Positions 52,401 to 63,384 of a stretch of 64,000 bases of DNA are shown here, in pieces. Origin of the DNA: Pogonophryne albipinna. Its lineage: Eukaryota > Chordata > Actinopteri > Perciformes > Artedidraconidae. The notes beneath the pieces are model-generated. The model saw only the letters and a list, made by a program, of their open reading frames with translations, was not told where the DNA came from and ran no database searches. Made by a program: the position numbers and the translations under genes. The DNA lies in NCBI GenBank assembly GCA_028583405.1, contig CM053263.1, forward strand, positions 5,809,804-5,873,803, in the 5' to 3' direction. Position 1 is the first letter of the stretch, and each line of letters starts with the position of its first letter.

Positions 52401-55400
52401 TCGAATGGCTTGTTTTGTCTGACGAATGAAAATAAAATTAAAGGTCAACTCAATAAAACTGGCAACGGCCATTAGGATATGATCTTAACTAGCATGTGTT
52501 GCATTAAATAATCACTTCTAAACTACTGTGAAAGATTAATGGCCAATCCCTACTTTTTATTGAGGACACGTGATAATAAGGGAGGAACCAAGCAAAAGGG
52601 TCACGGCTAAGAGCCAATGCCACAATAACAAATAACTTTTCTAGTGAATGGTCATGTACTAGGGATGTGCATCTCCATCACTGAGGCCGATGCGATGCGC
52701 ATCTCGATACGTTGCCAACGATACGATACATTTGAAACACCAGGCAATGCGATGCGATACGATACGATTCACCCCTGTTGCGATACAGTTCGATACGATT
52801 TGATTCAACATTATGCGATTCGGGGCGATACGATGCGATTCAACATTATGCGATTCGGGGCGATACGATGCGATTCAACACGATGCAACATAATGATACT
52901 TCAATATGGTCCGACAGAGGATTTTTGTTTTATTCCTTATATGCAGCAAATCATAAATTAACAAAAAAGTGCTTTACATATTTGGTTCTCTCTACTAGTA
53001 CTGCGCATCCCATCATGCCTTTTCTTTTTTACCTTAAAAAACTCTCCAGAGTACAGTACAATTATATAACACCTCACAGTTAAACAATTTAAGGATGCAT
53101 GGCCCATGATTAAGAATGTGTAAATAACTACCATAGTGCAATGCCCATACAGCTGCCAGCCTGATGTGCTTAACACTCATTCATAGGCTAACCCACCAGT
53201 GAGCAGAAAGCAGTAGTTTGGTTTCTATATGAACAATAACAAATACAAATAACCTTTCACAAACAGGTATTTCATAACTGCTTACAATTGTAAGGAAGAC
53301 ATTTAAACTAGTATTGGCAGTCACAGTCTGTTGTAAACTAAACACCACTCTCTCTGACATAACACCTCACTGAGTGACTTAACTCATGTCTAACTTTCAG
53401 GTTTCTCTTTTCAGCCGCAGACCCCATGTCGCCTCTTTATGGGCGTCGCTAAGTTCCTCGTACTACTTGTGTACTTTAAAGCGGCACGCATCGTTTCCAA
53501 TTTGCGAGCGATTTTTCAAGTTGACCGTCTTTCTTGAAAAATCCGAAGTGTTGTTGATAACTGAGACTCTCGGCCTCCGTAGTGCGAAGCAAAGATCAAA
53601 GATCGTCTCTGCGGAGTGCTGACAGGATGAGGGGATATTATATCAATGAATCGTTTTTTTACCGATGCAAAGACGCTACAATCGATGCATCGCGAGTTCA
53701 ACCCAAACTGTAGCCGATGTGCACTCTTTCAAACGGTGCACTCGCATCTTGAACGTTTATGCCGGTGCACCGCTGCGAATCGGTGAATTTTAACATCCCC
53801 ATAATGTACACAGTTTCTCATAGAAGAAAAAAGGCTGCGTCTGTATTCATGTGTGCATGCCCTTCCATTGTTGAAAATAAACTGGCCAGCCTCTGCGGGC
53901 TGTAGTCAGGGTCGTGCAGCCTGGTCACTTATTGGGGTTAAAATGGCATTTTATTATTCATTGCCAACAACAGCACAGCACGCAGTAAGGGAGGGCAGCT
54001 ACCATGATGCACCAGGGAACCAAGCCATTTTGTCAGCAAACTCAAGACTGTCTGACAGCTGAATAGTGACAACTCAGTGTTCTCTTTATCCACTGTATTG
54101 TGGAGGCTGTGGGGCTACTGTGTTGCCAGACAGAGTGGGTATACAGCAGCATGGTCAATGGGGCGGCTGTGGGACAATCTATTCATCTCATGTTAAGACA
54201 CATGGTGGGTTTTCAGAGCCGCCAGGAGTAGATGTATTGAGATCTGGTCCCTGTGGTGACTGATGACCTTTGGCTGCATCTGGGTGTTAATCCCCATTTG
54301 CGCTTAGTGGGGATGAGTACGAAGCCATGAGGAGCGAGCCAGTGGCTGCACTTTTATCTCTGCATCCCCCGTAATCCCTGTTCAGATGAGCTGCCTTTTT
54401 AGTCTCATATGATAACACAGACAAAGGCTCTGTTTTTATTTTTATAAAAAAGGTCCACCCAAAGGGCTTTCATTTTGATTCAGAGGTTGTAATTACATAG
54501 CTGCTCATTTCAGATGTAGAAAGCTTCTGGCTTTCATAAGGATGTACCAAGGATGTGGATATTTGACTGGTAGCTGGGGAAATAATCGAAAATGACTCCC
54601 GTCAAGGAAGACTTCATGTGAAAGGCCAGTATGCTGGCCTTTATTCCAAATCATATAAGTGTGATGTGGAGTGACACGTGACAATGTGATATTAAAATCA
54701 CCTACGGACATACATTGCTAGGGATGGGTATCGTTAAGGTTTTAACGGTACTACTACTTTTATCGATACCGCTTATCGGTCCGGTCCTTTAACGGTACTC
54801 TTATCGCTTCTTTTGGAGAGAAAAAACAAGGTAAACTAACTAAACAAATTGTGAACAAAACTAACATTGCTTTTTATTTAAATAAAATAAATAATATTTC
54901 ACATCAAAAGAAACAACAATGCTTTAACAAATCGTATTAAATAATCTGATGACAGAATAGCTGAAACTTTAACAAAATTAATAACTCAGTTACCTCTAAT
55001 CATTAACCCATGTTTGTATAATTGAGTTAACTCCGTGTGTTGCTGCTAGCATACATAATACCTGACGTGGAAACGTTACTCGTGGATGGGGCTACAGAGC
55101 TACTAGAAAGACAGTCGAACCCGGTGCATTTCTCCGTCTGAATGTGGTGCACTTTTGATAAATGTTTAGACAAATTGCTCGTGTTACCGCCCTTACATGC
55201 TAAACTCTTATTGCACTTTAGGTAACGAGCATTGTCGACATTGAGACGGGTAAAGTTTAACCACACCTCGGAGCGCGTTCTCTCCGCCATCTCCTCCGTG
55301 TGTGTGTGTTGCTGCATGTAGCAACTGCGTGTGTGTAAACTGTCCCGCCCCCTCCCAAGCAGTCGGGGGAGAGAGAGATCTCTCGACTGGATTGGAAAGA

Positions 55401-56983
55401 TCGAAAGTACTAAAAATAATCATAGACGCATTTTGCAGTCTTTTTGCATGTTAGAAACGGAGTTGGCGACACTAAAACTGCAATATAATGTTTGTGTAGC
55501 AATAATACATACAACATATATTTTTTACATGTCTCCAGTACCGATAAAAAGACCGATAACGTCGGAGCTCAACGGTACCACAGTCTTTAATAATTCAGCC
55601 CCGCGGCCCGTTTAATACCGGGGCTCAGAGTCGGTACGCATCCCTATACATTGCATCATCTAGCAGAATCTGAACTACATACATCCTGCACTTCCTCATT
55701 CTTAGCAGACCTACCTCTAAGAAAAGGCCTCACAAAAATAGATGACCAAGATCATTTAACTGTCTTGTTGCCACAACAATAATATCAGTTAAATGTTATA
55801 GCCCACAATACAAAACACAGTTCTGTGTCGAGTAAAAGTCAGAACAACCTGCCCGTGCTAACTCGCATTACCCTGGCATCTTTTATAGAAAATGATTAAC
55901 GTGGTAGTAAAATGCTTTTTTCATCCTGTTGGCAGCTACTTTCGGTTTATCTTTGGGCCAACAGCACTGACAGCCAGCTGACAGCGGCAGCCAGCTGACA
56001 GCGGCAGCCAGCTGACAGCGGCAGCCAGCTGCTGGACGCTTGCTTGCAAGACTCCGCTGGCTTGCTGATGTGAGGGGGCCGTGGATGTGTTGATGAAAAT
56101 GGGGAATTAATACAGCCTATGCCAACAGGAATAAGTAAGTAGTAACAAATGACATGTAATGTAGTAGAGTTTCAAAGTGTCTCTCTAAGCAAACAACAGT
56201 GTTACTCATATAGATTACGGTTTCCTCTTTTCAAACGTCAAAGTGCAGTTGAAAATGAGAACTGATTGAAAGTCTGTCTGAAGTTTGCATGTGTCATTGT
56301 TTTGAATGCAATAAATGACTTCCCTAATCGACTCCGCTTGGGAATGCCCCCTTCTTTCATACCATTACTCTTGAAGATGATTTCACCGTGAAACAACTCA
56401 GTGGAGGAGCTTTCATTTACCCTGCTTCATTTAGCCTGGCTGGGAACAGACAGCTGCTCACTGTCCCTCAGCCTTGGAATATTTATCTCTCCTTGTCATA
56501 ACACATATCTGTCCGGGGCAGACTTTGACTGTAAATGGGTGCGAGCCGTCTACATGACATCATGCAGTCCTCTTAGTTGTAGGCTTCTCTCTCATAGTGG
56601 TGCTGAGCATGAGCCATTACCTTCGATTCGAGCAATATACTAAAACTGACCAACATTTTAGAATAGTTTGAAATATTTAATATTTTTTTTAGGGCCGTCA
56701 GTCGATTAAAAATATTTAATCGCATGATTGTCCATAGTTAATCGCGATTAATCGCAAATGAATCGCACATTTTTGATCTGTTCTAAATGTACCTTAGAGG
56801 AATATTTTTCAAGTTTTTAATACTCTTATCAACATATGAGTGGACAAATATGCTTTATGCTAATGTTTATTATCATTTGAACAATGACAAATATTCTCAT
56901 GAATATTAAACACAACAACCTCTGAACATTACAAATATTCACCTCAATTCAACCTGGAACCTCTCTCATTCAATAATACAATA

Positions 56984-57020
<37 letters not shown>

Positions 57021-60000
57021 CGTTGGAGCTATGTGCAACTCAAGGCATATGCTCGAACGGGAGCTGCCTGGACGCTGTGATCATATTGCGCGCACTATCC
57101 GTGCTGAGTGTGCTGACTTTTCGTACAATGTCCCACTGTCTGGCTACCTGCATAAAGTCAAGTGCTCGGCGCAGTTGTCGGCGAAATGTCGCTCCTCTGT
57201 TTTCATTTAAACAGCTCCTTATATCCGTTAGCGCAGCTAGCTAGCACCAGATGCTAACAACAACAATACACGTAAAGTCTCTCTCTCGCTCGAGCCACAC
57301 ATACACACACCCTCCCGGTCCTCCCGATGGCCAGTCGGTGCCTGCCGGTGAGCGTGGAAGTGTGGTCTGCCGCAAGCGGACGGCAGGAGCGGGGCTGTCA
57401 GCATCAGCTTGTAGATGGTATTTTAAACTCGATGCGCTCTGAAACTACGGGGCGGCCGAGGAAAAAAATACACATGCGTTAATCGCGTTCAAATAATTAG
57501 TGGCGTTAACTTGACAGCCCTAATTTTTTTAAAGCTCTCCTGTGTTTACTGCTAAAGCCTCATTATTTTGTGTTGAAATGATTTGCAGCATCAAGTTGAC
57601 AGGTTTTGTGGGCAAAGCTGCAGCTATAAAAAGAATAATGATATTGAATCAGGATATTATTTTAAACAAATCGCAAATGTTAAATGACAGAGGAGTACCA
57701 AAGACGAAGAACTGAAGGAGGTCTTGAAAGAAAAGTAGCTATTGTGGCCCACATACATGTGACATTCATTGTCCACAGGAGCATCAATCCCACTGCAGTC
57801 TGGCTCATTTCTGCTATGGTGAAACAGAATTTCACCAGACTAGATGAGTAGACGTTCCGTCATTTATATGTATTTGAGTGCATACACTTATAAGTCAAAT
57901 ATTAAGGGAAGGTGTTAAAGAGACTTTACCGCAGAGAGCTAAAAATAGGACTTTCAATCTGACTTTGATGGAGGTGCAGACATCGTTTGTATAGTTTCAT
58001 AACGGAATGCTTGGTATTTGGTTGCATTTCTACAGCTTATGTCAGCTTTGCCTGGCTCATTGTCTCTCTTTTTACAGCTGTGACTGTGTAGGCACAATGT
58101 GACTATTTGTAGCATCTAAGATAGTTCTAGAGCTGAGATTTAGATGGAGCAAAGGGCTGTGTACCTATGAACAAATCTGCCTAAAAACAGACACAAAACA
58201 AGTGAACAGCAGCAATACTGTGTCATGCTCTATGAACATTCCAGCACAGCCACCGCAGGGCTGTGTTAAAGAGCCTTTTGTCCAGTGAGTTACCTCATCA
58301 GCACTCATACAGCCTCTGATACATCAACAAGCACTGAGGGGTGAAGGACACCCGGGTACTTCTGTGTGCAGGTGAAGGATAAATCTCAGTACCAACCTTT
58401 TCTAGCAGAACCTTGACACAGGAGGCATGACCCTCGTAACAGGCGGAGATCAGTGGAGTGAGTCCGTGTTTGTCTGGAGCCTGTGGACGGAGCAGGTGGA
58501 AAAGGCTTAAGTGGGAGACAGACATTTCTTTGGAGAAGGTAATGTATGAGCAGATCAAGAGCACAAACGCAATCCTCCTACACAAGCACTCTCTCTTTCA
58601 CAAATGTAAAAGAAAATAACTCTTATGAAAAGGGCCTTACTTCTCACAGTCTCTTATTATTTTTCAGAAATTGAATGAGAGCACACTGCACTTTAATACT
58701 ATTTTTATCTTCTATGTTTCAGAAGCTGCGCTGGTTTTCAAGAGAAATAGAGAAATGCACAAACATTTTGTTCTAGGTAGGAAAGGCACTTTATGTTTTT
58801 ACAAGATTAAACCCTTCTGTTTGTGAAGACCGGACCAGTGGATGCTATGATGTGGAGTTGTTGTATCCAATTTCGCCTAGCTAATGTAGGTACTTTAAGC
58901 ATCAAGAAGTATCCTAACAACTCTACAGAACACTGCTTATCTTCAAATAACCGTCTAGGTCTAGAAAAAAACGTTCTCAAAAGTATTTAATCAAAGTTGG
59001 TTTCACACTCAAAACAAAGCTACCGGCCAAGGCTAAAAGTGTACAGTTCTGTAAGTATTTTCTACTGAATACTGAACAGGCTGAGGAGACCTTGCAAATA
59101 ACAAAAGAGCTCCATTGGAATTACGGATTTCAAAACTGTTGGAATGGTAAATACCTTTTTATAGATATGAAAAATCTACTAGAACGCCAGAATAAACTAC
59201 TTGACCTCAGGGGGCCTCTGAAGGTAAATGTGAGGTGTGAGAGCCTAGACAGTTGTTGAATGAGAGAATGGACAATGACTGACATACATGATGAACTGGT
59301 TTCAACAGCCAGACTACTTTGAGCCTTTTACGTAACTGCTTGATTTGGTGTGATCATTATCAGTATGTTTGAACTAGGCTATAAAAAGGAAAGCAGATAA
59401 GGGCACTGTTATTATTTGTGGTATTTGCAACTATGAACAACACACAAATTAATGCAAACTAATGCGATGGGAGCTGTTGTTTCGGGCTCTTACATTAACG
59501 TCGGCTCCCTTAGAAATTAGGTATGCCACAACATCCGTCTGACCAAAGTCTGCAGCATAGTGCAGAGGCCTCCTCCCACCATCCAGGGTCCGGTTTACAT
59601 CTTCAGCCTGAAAAAGAGAAAGACAACAGATTAATAAGCTAACAAACATAAACTCAGAGCTGTAACAAGCTATGGTATGCATTAAAAGGGACATCAAATT
59701 ACCCGGAAATGAAACCCTTCACTGTTGATATAAGCACAAACTGAAATTCATAAACAAACGATTACATGCACCGTCCTCCGCCCTTCATTTTCCGGTTGTG
59801 GTACCGTTATACCCCAGACTGCCAGCCTTACAGCCAAGAGGAAAACCATACACACCACCACCCTTCCTTGCTCACTCACCACGCTTATCAGTCATGGCTG
59901 TACTGTAGCAGTCAGTTCCGGCAGTTTCCGACTTAAAAGGCATTTCCTATAGACAATCTGTCTCTGTTGACGCCTTTAAAAAGGCACCTAAAACCTAATT

Positions 60001-61159
60001 TTTGAAAGCAAGGGATGTCACAAAAAAGAATGCTTCTCTACCTAGTCCATACTCAAATTCTGAAATTTGAAAAGAAAAGTTGCAAATGTTAACACCGCAG
60101 AATAAAACAGATATTAGTATTTGTAATTGTATGTCATTAATTACAAACCCATATTAAGACAACATTCACAATTAACTTAATGTAGGACTGTTTATCAAAG
60201 CAAAAATGGTCTCCTCAAGCAGAGACAAGTACACACTAAGACAGAGATCTTTATATATGTTCTACAGAAGCAGGAGTTTCTGATATATAGGGAAATCAGT
60301 TTGGACACACAGGCACTTATTGGGGGCAATGATCTTCTAAACAGATTGTTCTAGGTAACGTGGTGGACCCTCTACTCCTTTGCAACAGCGGATACCCCCG
60401 CCCACCAACGTTAGCTTGTCACTACTGATGCAAGGGCCCGGTAGTAGTTAGCTCGCTAGCAATAAGCTAATCTTATGCACATCCTAATCATATGTGAAGG
60501 GATCTATTTTACCGACAATAACAACAATGGCCCAATGACGCATGTATTGACATTGCAATATACATAGCAGTAGCAGTTAATTGTCTTTCTTCAATATGTT
60601 CCACGTTATATTTGATGCTGCTGTTGGTTAACTGTTAGCTTACCAACAGGTTGCTTTCTGTAGGAAGTGAAAACACAACATTTTCTAGCCGATTTAGACA
60701 TCACAGTACATTTACATACATCGTTAGTGACTACATGTATGTGGTTGGTGCTATAGCATATGACCCATTCCCTATTCTCCAGGTAAAAATAGCCTGTGTG
60801 TCGCTAACAATGCTAACATGGCGTTCAGACTTGGAACGTTATGTTAAGTCTATGTAAAAGTGTTACACCAGCCTTAAAATGTTTCGCAACGAATTCTAGC
60901 TCAGTATCAAGACCAAGCGCTTGTCTATGTTGGATTACCTAACTTAACATTACCCAACTATAGCTCACGTTAGCTAGCTAGCTAGCCAGTGGGCTAACTG
61001 ACGTCCGTTACCTTTGCTAAGCAACCACTTGCCTGAAAAGTGTTGCATACAATCCACTGAAAAACACTCAGATCAAAGCTGTCTTACCGTTACCAGTTTG
61101 GATTCCACTTCATCCATGTCCCCGGTCTTCAATGCCCACATCAAGTCTTTATCTGCCAT
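43357..61159 (-). CDS. mtpn: myotrophin (V-1), ankyrin-repeat protein, 4 coding exons
   Basis: The coding sequence joins 61088-61159, 59494-59607, 58397-58480 and 43357-43443 on the minus strand, giving exactly 118 aa, the vertebrate length. The protein starts [18 protein letters not shown] and continues [38 protein letters not shown] and [17 protein letters not shown] to a final IKALLK. It holds ankyrin repeats with [15 protein letters not shown] helices. All introns are phase 0 and GT-AG, at the positions expected for the family. Myotrophin/V-1 is a cytosolic protein that binds actin capping protein and limits barbed-end capping; it is also reported in NF-kappaB and cardiac growth contexts. 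Intron 3 is 15 kb and packed with transposons. The identification is very secure. Confidence 0.98.
44212..44880 (+). mobile_element. LINE fragment, reverse-transcriptase C-terminus, frameshifted
   Basis: The first frame has [19 protein letters not shown], then [33 protein letters not shown] and QLVFRIIHN. Near 44640 the reading moves to another frame with [20 protein letters not shown] and then [12 protein letters not shown]. These blocks are typical of the end of fish LINE pol proteins. It is a dead insertion in mtpn intron 3, opposite to the gene. Confidence 0.8.
44906..45279. mobile_element. TTAA-flanked MITE
   Basis: Inverted ends AGGTGGTGTAGGTAAGTTTG and CAAACTTACCTACCGCACCT extend through GAGAAACC and GCTCGAG. 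TTAA flanks both sides (44902-44905 and 45280-45283). It is 374 bp and has no coding capacity. Confidence 0.85.
46765..46984. repeat. element 3' end, internal copy
   Basis: It is a 220-bp block repeated at 47374-47593 with few differences, mostly in an A/T run. It ends in CAGCCCTA but is not followed by the target duplication. Confidence 0.92.
46985..47375. repeat. 391-bp inserted copy of 38191-38581
   Basis: It begins immediately after the transposon terminus CAGCCCTA and ends at a 2-bp AG microhomology with the element (ATCAG joined to ATACTATAC). There is one substitution in 391 bp against the source. Confidence 0.95.
48201..48851. mobile_element. hAT MITE
   Basis: The ends are TAGGGATGCTCTGATCG and AGAGAGCACCCCTA, with an exact 8-bp duplication GTGTGAAT (48193-48200 and 48852-48859). 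Near the left side is a strong hairpin around 48296-48350 (AACATCACTTTAAATC and its inverse). It is 651 bp and non-coding. Confidence 0.9.
48869..49040. repeat. 86-bp imperfect tandem duplication
   Basis: The units start at 48869 and 48955, each opening GTGTATTT(G/C)AAGTGTACTA and ending GAGATCATG. They are diverged but clearly related. Confidence 0.8.
49366..49512. mobile_element. short MITE
   Basis: Inverted ends GCAACCCAACGGAAGTTT and AAACTTCCGTTGGGTCGC enclose a short body. It is immediately followed by a hAT-like right end. Confidence 0.65.
49513..49599. mobile_element. truncated hAT right end
   Basis: AATCGCAATATTTGTC and AAAATCATGCAGCCCTA match the right terminus of a common fish hAT MITE. 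No left end was seen. Confidence 0.5.
49600..51404. other. intronic sequence without recognised elements
   Basis: This part of mtpn intron 3 shows no gene and no clear repeat. The interval 49750-50110 has balanced composition and could be a conserved intronic element; comparison is required. Confidence 0.45.
51405..52285 (+). mobile_element. tRNA-derived SINE, split by a hAT MITE
   Basis: The head has an A-box-like TGGCTCAGTCAGTAGGGG and a B-box-like GGTTCAAGTCC. The body has GACCTTGAGCAAGGCACCGG. After the inserted MITE it resumes with CTGCCCACTGCTCC, AGGATGGGTTAAATGCAGAG and ACAAATTTCACTGTGTG. This is the layout of an abundant teleost SINE family. It is not a functional tRNA. Confidence 0.8.
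51566..52101. mobile_element. hAT MITE inside the SINE
   Basis: Ends TAGGGCTGTACCCGAATATC and TATTCGGGACAGCCCTA. The flanking duplication is CCGGAAAT/CCGGACAT (7 of 8). It is 536 bp and younger than the SINE it splits. Confidence 0.85.
52660..53801. mobile_element. hAT MITE with repeated GCGATACGAT words
   Basis: It starts TAGGGATGTGCATCTCC and ends GAATTTTAACATCCCCA. The flanks are TCATGTAC and TAATGTAC (7 of 8). The left 250 bp are filled with iterated GATGCGATACGATTC motifs, including a direct duplication (ATTATGCGATTCGGGGCGAT) at about 52811 and 52847. Confidence 0.8.
54719..55646. mobile_element. hAT element with BED-finger remnant
   Basis: It starts TAGGGATGGGTATCG and ends GGTACGCATCCCTA, with an exact 8-bp duplication TACATTGC (54711-54718 and 55647-55654). 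It is 928 bp and carries the start of a transposase-type BED zinc finger on the minus strand. Confidence 0.92.
55027..55317 (-). pseudogene. BED zinc-finger N-terminus of a hAT transposase
   Basis: The frame holds [11 protein letters not shown], then [20 protein letters not shown] and LSKVHHI, the BED-finger pattern of ZBED/hAT transposases. The first zinc-binding Cys appears to be replaced (RYLKC where CxxC is expected). It is 96 codons with no catalytic domain following, so it is a remnant carried by the MITE. Confidence 0.7.
55971..56031. repeat. 17-bp tandem repeat, 3.6 copies
   Basis: Units CAGCCAGCTGACAGCGG are repeated perfectly, each holding a CAGCTG E-box/PvuII core. Confidence 0.95.
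56690..57522. mobile_element. hAT MITE, copy 2 of the 31278 family
   Basis: It starts TAGGGCCGTCAGTCGATTAA and ends TTAACTTGACAGCCCTA, with an exact 8-bp duplication ATTTTTTT (56682-56689 and 57523-57530). It is 833 bp. It aligns along its length with 31278-32406 but has a short TG run (about 56985-57019) and no long CA array. Confidence 0.92.
58397..58480 (-). CDS. mtpn: mtpn coding exon 3
   Basis: 28 codons, from [10 protein letters not shown] to VKVLLEK, after acceptor tccacag. The donor is a weaker gttggt. It precedes the 15-kb intron. Confidence 0.98.
59494..59607 (-). CDS. mtpn: mtpn coding exon 2
   Basis: 38 codons after acceptor ctctttttcag, from [11 protein letters not shown] to ISKGADVN, with donor gtaaga. 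Contains the second ankyrin repeat ([18 protein letters not shown]). Confidence 0.98.
60950..61087. other. GCTAGCTA-rich intron 1 segment near mtpn exon 1
   Basis: It contains GTTAGCTAGCTAGCTAGCCA, and matching GTTAGCTAGCTAACGTT lies at about 61237. Such words are common in fish genes, and no function can be inferred. Confidence 0.4.
61088..61159 (-). CDS. mtpn: mtpn coding exon 1
   Basis: 24 codons from the ATG at 61157-61159 to the donor GTAACG then gtaagac. Encodes [18 protein letters not shown] followed by ESKLVT. No longer upstream frame is needed. Confidence 0.96.
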
Positions 61160-61490
61160 CTTCCTGTGCTTCGGTGTTGTTCCTTCCCTGTTATGCTGCA
61201 GGGCAGTTGTCAAGTTATATGCTAGTGCGTTAAAAGTTAGCTAGCTAACGTTGTAGCTGGAAACTCTCCCTGTCGTCGCGGTGAGTACGGTCGTGGAACT
61301 CGACTGAATACAATGTCGTTTTAATACTTCAGTAAGTATTTTTTGTTGGATTTAGCGTGACCTGCCAAGGAATGGCAGGTAAAATAGTCTCAAAAGAAGT
61401 TCCGAAAGGCAAAGTGGCCGAGAGGGATCCGCCTTTCTGCAACGAGAAGTGTTTCCGGTGCCGTAACCCGGAAGTGATGTGATCGATGTT
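61160..61490 (-). promoter_or_regulatory. mtpn: mtpn promoter region and 5' UTR
   Basis: The sequence upstream of the ATG has more CpG than its surroundings (GTCGTCGCGGTGAGTACGG) and no TATA box was noticed. ETS-like motifs (ACCCGGAAGTGA at 61466-61477 and TTTCCGGT at 61452-61459) suit a broadly expressed gene. GAAGATGGCAGAT overlaps the start codon and resembles a YY1 site. The transcription start is not determined. Confidence 0.5.
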
Positions 61491-62948
61491 GCATTTAGGT
61501 GAAATATCCAGTATGAACATGCACATGCCTCAATATTTCATGTATTTATTGCGTACAATTAATGATAACCATTGTTTTCTAATGAGGAGATATTCTTCAT
61601 GTAAGTGTCTATATGATGACACCGTGCAAATACAAGTATTTTGACCCCAAAATGTACTTTAAATGTTTACATTTGGTCATATTATACTTTGTTTTCTCTC
61701 TCCATTAACAACAAAAAAGAACCCACTCTCAACCAAGTCGAAAATATAATGATATAGAAAATCAATACATTCAGAAATAATAAAATACATAAAGGATTCT
61801 GGCAAATTCCTCCAGTCATTGCAAAAAGACATGCTACTGTAGATGTAAAGAAATATACTACATTCATAATTCCCAAAGATAATTTCAACAATAGTTGAAT
61901 TTAAATCCATTTAACTTTGAATTTTGTAGATTAGATTTCCTGAAATCTTTTATAGTTACTTCTTTCATTTCAATGCAAAATGAGCAAAACAAGTGACAGA
62001 ATTGTAAAGTTAATTTGATGGTTAGCTTCAATCACATTTCTTAATCAGTTGACCAGGGTTCAATTCCTGTGAAAGCCCAACCTGTTACAGCATACTTCAT
62101 TCAACAAGACACTGATGATTTCAGCTCCTGAAGCTGAATCCGCACTCTGACCTCTCGGCAGAGATCAATTGAGTGCTCATATGTACATGTATATGTATGA
62201 GATAGCCTCAAAGAGCCAGTGGTCCTTATGATGTTTTAGCTGAGTGCCTGGTGCATCATTATTTTCCACGGCACTTAGGGACACCAAGCATTAAATGTAG
62301 CACCTGTTGGAAGCAATCTGCACTTTCATGGCCATCCTTGTGTGCATCCACCATCTGAAGAACTGTTCAATCAGTCCCTGATAAATAGAGGATCATCTGC
62401 AAAAAGACAACATGGCAAAAGGGGAGGTGGAAAAACATAATTGTTTCACCTTGATCTGAAAAGGATCAAGGGCAGAGAAACAGGTTCAAAGCCTTACAAT
62501 TGCCTTTTGCGTCGTCAATCCCTGCCTCTATTTCCAGGCCTCAACTTTATAAGCCCTCTCCTTGTGAAATGCAAGTGACTTAAAACATAATGTTGCACTA
62601 GCATTACATGAAATCAGCAGCTCCTTGGAAAACGAATCTGCCCAAAGGATGAAGAGGACAATAAAAGACACCCTTTCAGAAAAATTCAATATGGTAGTAT
62701 GACGAGAATGGAAATGCCTCTAATGATATTCAGCTGCTCTCCCATCCCCTTCCCCCTGGTGTTACTCCCCTTTGCAACATCCCTCCCACAGTCACCTCTC
62801 TCTTGCTACACACTCCAACACACTGATAGAATAGGCTGAGCAGCTGAAACACAGGTATTAAAACAGTTGTATGCGATAGTAATAAACTGTACTACAGTAA
62901 ATGTTTCACATTTTACACCCAACTGGCAATAAGGCGAATAGTTACTTC
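61491..62948. other. intergenic DNA upstream of mtpn
   Basis: No gene was recognised. Small ORFs at 61677-61910 have no known domain. A B-box-like GGTTCAATTCC near 62058 hints at an old SINE, not defined enough to call. Confidence 0.5.
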
Positions 62949-63379
62949 TGTCACAAACGAGCTGAGAACCAAAATGCAACACACGGGAAACCAGGGATAG
63001 TCGGTAACCAGCTTTATTGAAGGCAATAGGCTGGTAGGAGACAAAATGGCAGATAGTAGGCAAAGGGCTGGTCGGGGACAGGCGAGGGTTCCAGGAGAAA
63101 GCAGGACGGGAGTCGTAGGTACAGAACGGGTCAGGGAGCAGGCGAGGCAGGCTGGTCAGAGACAGGCAGGGTCGAAACCGGGAGAGCAATCTGGAGGATA
63201 ATGCGGGAAAGACTGGCATGCTGCAAAGTACGATCTGGCACTGAGGTGAAAGTGAAGTGGGCCTAAATACTAATGGAGCTGATGGGTGTAACAGAGTGAG
63301 AGAGAGACAGGGTGTGACTACCAGGTGACTAAGGAAGGTTAATGCAGAACATAGGTGAGTGAGAAAGCAGACTGTGACA
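62949..63379. mobile_element. solo-LTR-like repeat
   Basis: It starts TGTCACAAACGAGC and ends GACTGTGACA, so it opens TG and closes CA, with a 5-bp ACTTC duplication on both sides (62944-62948 and 63380-63384). The interior holds purine-rich, internally repetitive GGCAGG/GGTCAGGG words. A short-TIR DNA element is an alternative. The 137-codon minus-strand frame across it has no domain. Confidence 0.55.
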
Positions 63380-63384
63380 ACTTC

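Noticed and set aside
62806..63219. 137-codon minus-strand ORF
   Set aside because: It overlaps a solo-LTR-like repeat with low-complexity GGCAGG words and has no recognisable domain or splice partners.
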